This document shows positions 1-6,371 of a stretch of DNA of 9,752 nt, piece by piece. The DNA comes from Betaproteobacteria bacterium (GTDB lineage: Bacteria; Pseudomonadota; Gammaproteobacteria; Burkholderiales; SG8-39). The DNA is taken from contig JAOUFA010000112.1 in the NCBI GenBank assembly GCA_029858545.1, positions 1-9,752 of the forward strand, given 5' to 3'. Under the pieces are notes generated by a model that did not search any database, was not told the origin of the DNA, and saw only the letters and a program-made list of their open reading frames with translations. Within the stretch, counting starts at the first letter, position 1; every line of letters begins with the position of its first letter. The translations under genes were made by a program, and so were the position numbers.

Positions 1-372
1 CATTCGAACGGATTCTTCGCCGCGCTGCTGGTCGCGATGGCGGCCTACGTGCCGGTGATGATGGCGTTCTGGTTCGCGCCGCTGCTGGTCGCCTGGCACG
101 GCTACGCGCCGCTGAAGGCGCTCTTCTACAGCTTCTTTGCCTGCTTCATGAACTGGCGCGCGTTCGTCGCCTATGGCGTGGCCGCCGCGCTGATCGCCGG
201 CGTGCTGCCGTGGACGGTATTGCTGCTGATGTCGCTGCTCTCCGGCGGCAAGGGGATCTCGCCGCTGATCGCGATGCTGATGCTGCTGATGATGCTCCTG
301 CCGACCTTCCTGGCGAGTTTCTACGCGAGCTACCGGGACATCTTCGCGGGCGATCTTCCCACGGAGTCGTGA
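1..372 (+). CDS. BPSS1780-type integral membrane protein, C-terminal part
   Basis: The reading frame is open from base 1 (frame 1), so the gene starts upstream and only the last 123 codons are visible. Three hydrophobic stretches can be seen: window codons about 4-32 (containing AAYVPVMMAFWFAPLL), about 54-78, and about 85-105 (a run of I/L/M residues), ending in a short polar tail, DLPTES. The segment FWFAPLLVAWHGYAPLKA followed by FFACFMNWRAFVAYG resembles a betaproteobacterial membrane protein family called BPSS1780, whose function is not established. That assignment rests on remembered similarity; the membrane character is read from the sequence. The stop lies 2 bases before the next ATG, so the two genes are probably co-transcribed and translationally coupled. 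An ATG at position 37 lies inside the frame but is unlikely to be the true start, because coding sequence continues upstream of it. Confidence 0.75.
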   Translation, partial: HSNGFFAALLVAMAAYVPVMMAFWFAPLLVAWHGYAPLKALFYSFFACFMNWRAFVAYGVAAALIAGVLPWTVLLLMSLLSGGKGISPLIAMLMLLMMLLPTFLASFYASYRDIFAGDLPTES

Positions 373-374
373 AC

Positions 375-3300
375 ATGCAGGAGCGCCTGCGCGAGATTCC
401 GTACAATTACACGTCGTTTTCCGACCGCGAGATCGTGGTGCGCCTGCTCGGCGAACCCGCCTGGTCGCTGCTCGATGAACTGCGCGCCGAACGCCGCACC
501 GGCCGCTCGGCGCGCATGCTCTACGAGGTGCTCGGCGAAATGTGGGTGCTGCTGCGCAACCCCTACCTGGAAGACGATCTGATCGAACATCCGCGGCGCC
601 GCGCGCAGGTGCTCTCGGGCATGTCGCGCCGGCTCGACGAGATCGAACTCCGCCGCAAGGAAAACGAAAAGGTCGCCGGGCTGCTCGACGCGGTGCGCGC
701 GGCGGTCGATCGCTTCGCGCTGTCGTTCGACGATCTGCGCGCATTGCGCCGCCAGACGCTCAGGCGCCTGGCGCGCGTGACGCGGCGCGACAACATCCTG
801 TTCGACGGTTTTGCGCGCGTCGCGCACGTTACCGACGCGACCGACTGGCGTGTCGAATATCCGTTCGTCGTGGTCACGCCCGATTCCGAGGACGAGGTGG
901 CGCGGCTCGTGCATGCGCTCATCGGACTCGGCCTGACGATCATCCCGCGCGGCGGCGGCACCGGCTACACCGGCGGCGCGGTTCCGCTCACGCGCCGCTC
1001 GGCGGTGATCAACACCGAGAAACTCGAAGCGCTGGGCGCGATCGAGCGCGTCGAGCTGCCGGGCGTCGCCGGGGCGCGTGCGACGATACGCAGCGGCGCG
1101 GGGGTGGTCACGCGCCGCGTGATGGAGGCGGCCGAGGCCGCGGGACTCGTCTTCGCGGTCGATCCGACGTCGGCCGATGCCTCGTGCATCGGCGGCAATA
1201 TCGCGATGAACGCCGGCGGCAAGAAGGCGGTGCTGTGGGGCACCGCGCTCGATAATCTCGTATCCTGGAAGATGGTCACGCCGCGCGCCGAGTGGCTCGA
1301 GGTCGAGCGCCTGGAGCACAACCTGGGCAAGATCCACGACGCGCCGAGCGCGCGGTTTCGCCTCAGGCGGACTTCGCGCAACGGCAAGAAGCTGCTCGAG
1401 GAACGGGTGCTGGAAATTCCCGGCGCGCGCTTTCGCAAGGCGGGGCTGGGCAAGGACGTCACCGACAAATTCCTTGCCGGCCTGCCCGGTGTGCAGAAGG
1501 AGGGCACCGACGGGCTGATCGTCTCGGCGCGCTTCCTGCTGCACAAGATGCCCGCGCATACGCGAACGGTTTGCCTTGAATTCTTCGGCCTCGCGCGCGA
1601 CGCGGTGCCCGCGATCGTCGAGGTGAAGAACTATCTCGATACCCTGCGGCGCGAGCCGGCGCGGGTCGTGCTCGCGGGACTCGAGCACCTCGACGAGCGC
1701 TACGTGAAGGCGGTCGGCTACGCGACCAAATCGCGCCGCAACCAGCGGCCGAAGATGGTGCTGATCGGCGATATCTCGGGCGACGACGCGGATGCGGTGG
1801 CGGACGCCGCCTCGGCGGTGGTGCGGATCGCCAATGCGCGCGGCGGCGAGGGTTTCGTCGCGGTCTCGGCCGAGGCGCGCAAGACCTTCTGGCTCGATCG
1901 CGCGCGTACCGCGGCGATCGCGCGCCACACCAACGCGTTCAAGATCAACGAGGACGTGGTGATTCCGCTCGAGCGCCTGGGCGATTACACCGACGGCGTG
2001 GAGCGGATCAACATCGAGTGCTCGATCGCCAACAAGCTCGAACTGCTCGACGCGCTGGAGGAATTCTTCTCCGGCGACCTGCTGCTCTACCATCTCGAGG
2101 AGCGCCTGTCGGTCGCCGAAGTGCTCGGCGAGCGGCCGCAGCGCGCGCTCGAGATCGTGCGCCGGGTGCGCGCGCGCTGGCGCTGGTTCGCCGATCACCT
2201 CGATGCGCCCGCGGCAGAAATTCCCGCGCAGGTCTCGCAGTGGGGGGCGCGGCACGGCGAACGGGCGGGCGCCTATCCGAGCGTGTTTCGCGCGCTGCAG
2301 GCCTATGCGCTGCGCCTGTCGTGGAAGACCGAGCTGCACGAGGAACTGCGCCAGCTCTTCGCGGGCATCGCCTTTCGCCGCATCCTCGAAGGCGCCGAAG
2401 CGGTGCACGAACGGGTGCTGCGCGGCCGGGTATTCGTCGCGCTGCACATGCACGCCGGCGACGGCAACGTGCACACCAACATACCCGTCAACTCGGACAA
2501 CTATGCGATGCTGCGGCGCGCGAACCAGGCGGTCGCGCGCATCATGCGCCTGGCGAAATCGCTCGGCGGGGTGATCTCGGGCGAGCACGGCATCGGCATC
2601 ACCAAGCTGGAGTTCCTGGAACCGGCCGAGATGGAGGCGTTTCGCGCCTACAAGCAGGAAATCGATCCCGAGGGACGCTTCAACGCGGGCAAGCTGCTCG
2701 CGGGCGCCGACCTGTCGAACGCGTATACGCCCAGCTTTTCGCTGATCGGCGCCGAATCGCTGATCCTCGAGCAAAGCGACCTGGGCGGCGTCGCGAGCGC
2801 GGTGAAGGACTGCCTGCGCTGCGGCAAGTGCAAACCGGTGTGCGCGACCCATGTGCCGCGCGCCAATCTGCTGTACTCGCCGCGGAACAAGATTCTGGCG
2901 GCCTCGCTTCTGGTCGAGGCGATCCTGTACGAGGAGCAGACGCGTCACGGCGTGACGCGCGCGCACTACGACGAGTTCGGCGATGTCGCCGATCACTGCA
3001 CCGTATGCCACAAGTGCGCCAACCCCTGCCCGGTGGACATCGATTTCGGCGACGTGTCGATCGCGATGAGAAACCTGCTGCGCCGGGCGCGCAAGCGGCG
3101 CGTCAATCTCGGCACCAAGGTTGCGATGTTCCTTCTCAACGCGACCGACCCGCGCGTCGTGAAGCTCGCGCGTCTGCTGCTCGTCAAATGGGGCTACGCG
3201 GCGCAGCGCCTGGGCTGGCGGATCGCGCGCGCGGCGGGGCTCGCGCGCGCGCAGACCGCGCATCCTCCGGCGACTGTCGGCAGGGCGCCGCGGGTGAGTC

Positions 3301-4223
3301 CCGCGGTCCGTTCGCAGGTACTGCATTTCGTCAACAAGCCGATGCCGGGCAAGCTTCCCAAGCGCACCGCGCGCGCGCTGCTCGACATCGAGGACCCGCG
3401 CATCGTGCCGATCATCCGCGATGCCGCGAAGGTGAACGACGAATCGGAGGCGGTGTTCTACTTTCCCGGCTGCGGCTCGGAGCGGCTGTTCTCGCAGGTG
3501 GGGCTCGCCACCCAGGCGATGCTCTATCAGGTCGGCGCGCAATGCGTGCTGCCGCCGGGTTATCTGTGCTGCGGCTATCCGCAAACCGCGGCCGGCGAGG
3601 CCGAACGCGGCGAGCGCATCATCACCGCCAACCGCGTGCTGTTTCACCGTCTCGCGATCACGCTCAATTATCTCGACATCCGTACCGTGGTGGTGTCCTG
3701 CGGCACCTGCATGGACCAGCTCGAGAAGTACGAGTTCGAGAAGATCTTTCCGGGCTGCCGGCTGCTCGACATCCACGAATACCTGCTGGAAAAGGGCCTG
3801 CGCTTCGAGGCGATACAGGGCGAGCGTTACCTGTATCACGATCCCTGCCACAGCCCGATCAAGACGCGCGCGCCGCTCGAGGTGGTGCGCGGGCTGGTCG
3901 GCCCGCAGGTCGACCTTTCGCCGAATTGCTGCGGCGAGTCGGGTACGCTCGCGATCTCGCGTCCGGATATCTCGACCCAGGTGCGATTTCGCAAGGAAGA
4001 GGAGCTGCGCCGCGCGACGGCGGGCATCCCGGCGGGCGGAAACGTGAAAGTTCTCACATCCTGCCCGTCCTGCCTGCAGGGGCTGGGACGATTCTCGGCT
4101 GACACGGGAGCCGAGGCCGACTATATTGTCGTCGAGATGGCGCGCCGCATGCTGGGCGAGAACTGGCTGGCGGAGTTCGTCGCGAAGGCGAACTCGGGCG
4201 GCATCGAGCGCGTGTTGCTTTGA
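375..4223 (+). CDS. FAD-linked oxidoreductase fused to ferredoxin and CCG iron-sulfur domains (DUF3683 type)
   Basis: A 1282-residue protein, probably a membrane-associated D-2-hydroxyacid dehydrogenase passing electrons from FAD through iron-sulfur clusters to the quinone pool. The start is ATG 375, with GGAG at 363-366 eight bases before it. Visible order: a helical, charged N-terminus (about 1-155, DUF3683-like); FAD-binding domain (about 160-320) with RGGGTGYTGG at 192-201 and DPTSADASCIGGN at 263-275; FAD-oxidase C-terminal domain ending with H693-AGDGNV-H700 and E737-H738, matching the metal/substrate residues of D-lactate and D-2-hydroxyglutarate dehydrogenases; two [4Fe-4S] motifs, C813/816/819/823 and C875/878/881/885; then two CCG repeats (C1033, CCG 1065-1067, C1109/C1112; C1158, CCG 1185-1187, C1230/C1233) as in GlpC, LldE and HdrB. 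E. coli YdiJ (D-2-hydroxyglutarate dehydrogenase) has a similar but shorter architecture, about 1018 residues. No redox residue appears missing. The substrate is inferred only at class level. Confidence 0.93.
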   Translation: MQERLREIPYNYTSFSDREIVVRLLGEPAWSLLDELRAERRTGRSARMLYEVLGEMWVLLRNPYLEDDLIEHPRRRAQVLSGMSRRLDEIELRRKENEKVAGLLDAVRAAVDRFALSFDDLRALRRQTLRRLARVTRRDNILFDGFARVAHVTDATDWRVEYPFVVVTPDSEDEVARLVHALIGLGLTIIPRGGGTGYTGGAVPLTRRSAVINTEKLEALGAIERVELPGVAGARATIRSGAGVVTRRVMEAAEAAGLVFAVDPTSADASCIGGNIAMNAGGKKAVLWGTALDNLVSWKMVTPRAEWLEVERLEHNLGKIHDAPSARFRLRRTSRNGKKLLEERVLEIPGARFRKAGLGKDVTDKFLAGLPGVQKEGTDGLIVSARFLLHKMPAHTRTVCLEFFGLARDAVPAIVEVKNYLDTLRREPARVVLAGLEHLDERYVKAVGYATKSRRNQRPKMVLIGDISGDDADAVADAASAVVRIANARGGEGFVAVSAEARKTFWLDRARTAAIARHTNAFKINEDVVIPLERLGDYTDGVERINIECSIANKLELLDALEEFFSGDLLLYHLEERLSVAEVLGERPQRALEIVRRVRARWRWFADHLDAPAAEIPAQVSQWGARHGERAGAYPSVFRALQAYALRLSWKTELHEELRQLFAGIAFRRILEGAEAVHERVLRGRVFVALHMHAGDGNVHTNIPVNSDNYAMLRRANQAVARIMRLAKSLGGVISGEHGIGITKLEFLEPAEMEAFRAYKQEIDPEGRFNAGKLLAGADLSNAYTPSFSLIGAESLILEQSDLGGVASAVKDCLRCGKCKPVCATHVPRANLLYSPRNKILAASLLVEAILYEEQTRHGVTRAHYDEFGDVADHCTVCHKCANPCPVDIDFGDVSIAMRNLLRRARKRRVNLGTKVAMFLLNATDPRVVKLARLLLVKWGYAAQRLGWRIARAAGLARAQTAHPPATVGRAPRVSPAVRSQVLHFVNKPMPGKLPKRTARALLDIEDPRIVPIIRDAAKVNDESEAVFYFPGCGSERLFSQVGLATQAMLYQVGAQCVLPPGYLCCGYPQTAAGEAERGERIITANRVLFHRLAITLNYLDIRTVVVSCGTCMDQLEKYEFEKIFPGCRLLDIHEYLLEKGLRFEAIQGERYLYHDPCHSPIKTRAPLEVVRGLVGPQVDLSPNCCGESGTLAISRPDISTQVRFRKEEELRRATAGIPAGGNVKVLTSCPSCLQGLGRFSADTGAEADYIVVEMARRMLGENWLAEFVAKANSGGIERVLL

Positions 4224-4224
4224 G

Positions 4225-4246
4225 GGCATGCGCCCGGGCGCGTGCC
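4225..4246. repeat. Near-perfect 22-bp palindrome just after the oxidoreductase stop
   Basis: The left arm GGCATGCGCCC (4225-4235) and right arm GGGCGCGTGCC (4236-4246) are reverse complements except for one position, which would be a G-U wobble in RNA. The element starts 2 bases after the stop codon and lies in the 59-base gap before the HIT gene. In the transcript it could form a very GC-rich hairpin with a small loop. No T-run follows, so it is not a canonical intrinsic terminator. It may stabilise or attenuate the transcript, bind a protein, or be chance in GC-rich DNA. Confidence 0.4.
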
Positions 4247-4282
4247 GCCGGGTGGTCGCGGGAAGGGGACGTCTGACATTTC

Positions 4283-4699
4283 ATGCGCTGCGAATTGTGT
4301 GCGTCCGATGGCGGAACGCTTCTATGGCGCGATGAGTTCTGCCGCGTCGTGCGGCCGGCGGTCGAGGACTACCCCGGCTTTTGCCGCGTGATCGCCAATC
4401 GCCATGTGCGCGAGATGACCGATCTCGATCTCGCTGCCCGCGAGCGCCTGATGCGCGCCGTGTATGCCTGCGAGGCGCTGCTGCGTCAGGTCTATCGGCC
4501 CGACAAGATCAATCTCGCGAGCCTGGGCAATGTCGTGCCTCATCTGCACTGGCACGTGATCGCGAGATTTGCCGACGATCGCCACTATCCGGATCCGATC
4601 TGGGCCGCGCCGCGGCGCGCCGCCGCGCCGCGGCATGACGCGATCGACGACGCCTCGCTCGCCCGCATGCTGACCGAACAGTTGGGGGGTGGCGCATGA
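4283..4699 (+). CDS. HIT-family (histidine triad) nucleotide hydrolase/transferase
   Basis: A 138-residue cytosolic protein. The catalytic signature is H87-L-H89-W-H91-V, the H-x-H-x-H-x motif of the HIT superfamily, which hydrolyses or transfers nucleoside phosphates such as dinucleoside polyphosphates or AMP-lysine-type adducts. It is preceded by the usual helix and NLASLGNVVPH stretch (77-87). The N-terminus MRCELC has a CxxC pair (C3, C6) with further cysteines at 20 and 34; in some relatives such cysteines bind zinc, but that is not demonstrated here. ATG 4283 is chosen because the CxxC start fits this branch; the nearest purine-rich site (GAAGGGGA, 4262-4269) is rather far, so initiation may be weak. 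The C-terminal tail holds a small duplication, AAPRRA-AAPRHD. The stop overlaps the ATG of a possible 16-codon ORF (ATGA, 4696-4699). The physiological substrate cannot be read from sequence. Confidence 0.9.
   Translation: MRCELCASDGGTLLWRDEFCRVVRPAVEDYPGFCRVIANRHVREMTDLDLAARERLMRAVYACEALLRQVYRPDKINLASLGNVVPHLHWHVIARFADDRHYPDPIWAAPRRAAAPRHDAIDDASLARMLTEQLGGGA
4604..4639 (+). repeat. In-frame 18-bp tandem duplication inside the HIT gene
   Basis: Units 4604-4621 and 4622-4639 match at 15 of 18 bases; the first 13 bases (GCCGCGCCGCGGC) are identical. They encode AAPRRA and AAPRHD. The repeat lies after the catalytic HIT motif, in a tail that is variable in the family, so it probably arose by slippage without harming activity. 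Confidence 0.6.
4684..4691 (+). promoter_or_regulatory. Shine-Dalgarno-like site before ATG 4696
   Basis: GGGGGGTG can pair with the 16S anti-Shine-Dalgarno end, using one G-U wobble in place of the A of GGAGGTG. With the core ending at 4689 it lies 6 bases before ATG 4696, which is near-optimal. This ATG opens only a 16-codon frame. The site is about 50 bases too far upstream for ATG 4743 of the following large gene, and it overlaps GTG 4689, so it cannot serve that codon. Confidence 0.45.
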
Positions 4700-4746
4700 G
4701 CAGCCGGCAACGCAATCCCTCCTTCGTGTGTGGACCGCCGCCATGA
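4696..4746 (+). CDS. Possible 16-codon coupling/leader ORF
   Basis: The frame reads MSSRQRNPSFVCGPPP and stops at TGA 4744-4746. Its ATG overlaps the stop of the HIT gene (ATGA 4696-4699), and its stop overlaps the ATG of the following 542-residue gene (ATGA 4743-4746). A good Shine-Dalgarno-like site sits before it, whereas none is seen close before 4743. The layout suggests that ribosomes finishing the HIT gene could reinitiate, translate the short frame and hand over to the large gene. The PPP before the stop could slow ribosomes, since polyproline needs EF-P. The peptide resembles nothing I know. The alternative is that this is chance, with the large gene starting at 4743 or at GTG 4689. 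Confidence 0.3.
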   Translation: MSSRQRNPSFVCGPPP

Positions 4747-6371
4747 GCGATTTTGACCTGCCCCGCCTGGACGCCGGCGCGCACCCGGAATTCGTCGACG
4801 CGGCAAGCTGCAAGCGATGGCTGCAGGATCTGCCGATGGTCAACGTCGCCCAGTCGCAGCACCAGCTTCAACTTCAACTGAAGGAATTCAACCGCTTTCC
4901 GGTTGCGGCGGCCAAGCGGCTGGCGACCATCGAAGCGGTGCGTGAAGCGGTGCATTTTGTGCAGATCGAACAGGCCAAGCGCTTCAGCAATCGCGCGCTG
5001 CCGATGGCCGAGGCCGAGGCGTCGGTGTTCGATCGAACGATCGCGCTGTGGGACGAAATAGCGACCGGCTATCTTCACTGCGTCGAGGCGGCGGCCGGCG
5101 GCGAGACGGCGATGCAGTCCTCGGCGGCGCTCGCCTGCCAGCGCGCGATCACCTGCCTTGGACTGGCGATGTTCCACTTTCACCGCGCCTATCGCGAGGT
5201 CCCGGCGCAGCGCCGACGCAGGCTGCACCGCGCCTACGCCCGGGCCGAGCAGCTGAAGGTCGAGGAAACGGGCGTCAAGGACTACCTCAATCGCGATGTG
5301 CACGATACCTCGCCGCGCATCGCCTACCTGCGCGCGATCCTGATGGGCGCGGCGAGCCCGAGCGAGCTTGCCCAGCGCCAACTGACCTTCGTCGCCTTCC
5401 TGCTCGAGCGCTGGGCGAGCAAGGTGGACGTCGGACGCGCTCCGGTGCGCGACCCCCGCGTGCCGCCGCTGCTCGTCGATCTGCAGGGCGCGGACGGCGC
5501 CGTGTCGATGAGCGGCGGGGCGGCCGCGCAGGGCTCGGGTGATACGCGCTTTCTCAACGTGAGCAAGCTGGCGATGAGTCTGCGCAACCGCATTCTGCTC
5601 CTGCGCAAGGGGGAGTCCCCCGCGCGCCTCGGACTGGGCGAGGACTGCGTGCAGCCGTCGTGCGAGCAGCTGCTGGTGCTGCTCTATAACCGTTGGTGCC
5701 GTCCGAAACCGCCGCAGACCGAGGAGCCGCGCCTCGCCAGCGATCCGCTCCACGTCTGCAGCGACCTCGCGGCGATCCATTTCAACGTGTCCGGAGGGGC
5801 GTTCCGGCCCCCCGGGGGGGCGGCGAAGCGCGAGTTGACGTCACGCGAACGCGAGGAACTCGAGACCTTCGGGCGCGTCGTTTCGCGCGACGCCGACGCC
5901 CGCGCGGGCGAAAAGGACGCGCAGCGCGAGGACTGGGTTCTCGAGAGCCTCGGCACGCACGAACTCAGGATGTCGCGCCGGGGCGCCGGCCTGGGCAGGC
6001 GCTACACGCACGGTCAGTTGGTCGGGATCAGCGCGAGTTCCGGGCGCGGCCTCATGCTGGGCCAGTTGCGCTGGCTGATGTGCACCGAAAGCGGCGAATT
6101 GCAGGCCGCGGTCAAACTGCTCCATGGCCAATGTGTTGCGATGGCGGTGCGCGCAACCGGCCTGGGTGCCGGTTCGGGAGAATATGTTCCGGCGTTGTCG
6201 TTGACCGCGGTCCACGCGCTCAATGTACCGCCGTCGCTGATCCTGCCGTCCGGCTGGTACAAACCGCAGCGCATACTCGAAGTGCACATCGAATCGGCCG
6301 CGCAGGTGCGTCTCACCGAGGTGATCGAGCGCGGCAGCGATTTCGAGCGCGTCGTCTACGAAGTCGTCTGA
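4743..6371 (+). CDS. Conserved betaproteobacterial protein of unknown function, possibly with a PilZ-like C-terminal domain
   Basis: A 542-residue soluble protein with no signal peptide or membrane segment. Residues about 1-320 look mostly helical and Q/L/A/R-rich (for example AQSQHQLQLQLKEFNRFPVAA near the start). A central segment, AAIHFNVSGGAFRPPGG (about 343-359), looks conserved in character. From W398 to the end the pattern is beta-rich: WVLESLGTHELRMSRRG, then GQLVGIS, LRWLM, SLILPSGWYKP and a final FERVVYEVV. I recall similar Burkholderia/Ralstonia proteins annotated as uncharacterised or loosely as PilZ / cyclic-di-GMP binding; the canonical RxxxR and D/NxSxxG pair is not clearly present, so binding is only a hypothesis. 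ATG 4743 (MSDFDLPRLD) is preferred over GTG 4689, which would add 18 unlikely residues. The gene overlaps the small ORF at its start and the tail of phoR by 16 bases at its end. Confidence 0.8.
   Translation: MSDFDLPRLDAGAHPEFVDAASCKRWLQDLPMVNVAQSQHQLQLQLKEFNRFPVAAAKRLATIEAVREAVHFVQIEQAKRFSNRALPMAEAEASVFDRTIALWDEIATGYLHCVEAAAGGETAMQSSAALACQRAITCLGLAMFHFHRAYREVPAQRRRRLHRAYARAEQLKVEETGVKDYLNRDVHDTSPRIAYLRAILMGAASPSELAQRQLTFVAFLLERWASKVDVGRAPVRDPRVPPLLVDLQGADGAVSMSGGAAAQGSGDTRFLNVSKLAMSLRNRILLLRKGESPARLGLGEDCVQPSCEQLLVLLYNRWCRPKPPQTEEPRLASDPLHVCSDLAAIHFNVSGGAFRPPGGAAKRELTSREREELETFGRVVSRDADARAGEKDAQREDWVLESLGTHELRMSRRGAGLGRRYTHGQLVGISASSGRGLMLGQLRWLMCTESGELQAAVKLLHGQCVAMAVRATGLGAGSGEYVPALSLTAVHALNVPPSLILPSGWYKPQRILEVHIESAAQVRLTEVIERGSDFERVVYEVV
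5808..5820 (+). repeat. C6-G7 homopolymer junction within the 542-residue gene
   Basis: Six C (5808-5813) are followed directly by seven G (5814-5820), in the codons for the RPPGG of the central motif. The run is self-complementary and is the most slippage-prone tract I noticed inside a gene in this window. The frame stays open through it as given. Confidence 0.5.

Noticed and set aside
330..4229. A 1299-codon open frame antisense to the whole oxidoreductase gene
   Set aside because: It mirrors the sense gene's G/C third-position bias, which removes stop codons from one antisense frame. Its translation is rich in R, H, A and D with no recognisable domain, while the sense strand carries full iron-sulfur and FAD motifs.
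4270..4293. A CTGACAT sequence before the HIT gene as a second Pho box
   Set aside because: Only one 7-base unit resembles the consensus; the unit 4 bases further does not.
4689..4742. GTG 4689 as the start of the 542-residue protein
   Set aside because: It overlaps the only Shine-Dalgarno-like site, so that site cannot serve it, and the 18 extra residues look unlike a protein N-terminus. ATG 4743 with its ATGA overlap is preferred.
4509..5780. A 423-codon minus-strand frame over the HIT and 542-residue genes
   Set aside because: It is low-complexity, arginine/alanine-rich and spans two sense genes; explained as a GC-bias shadow.
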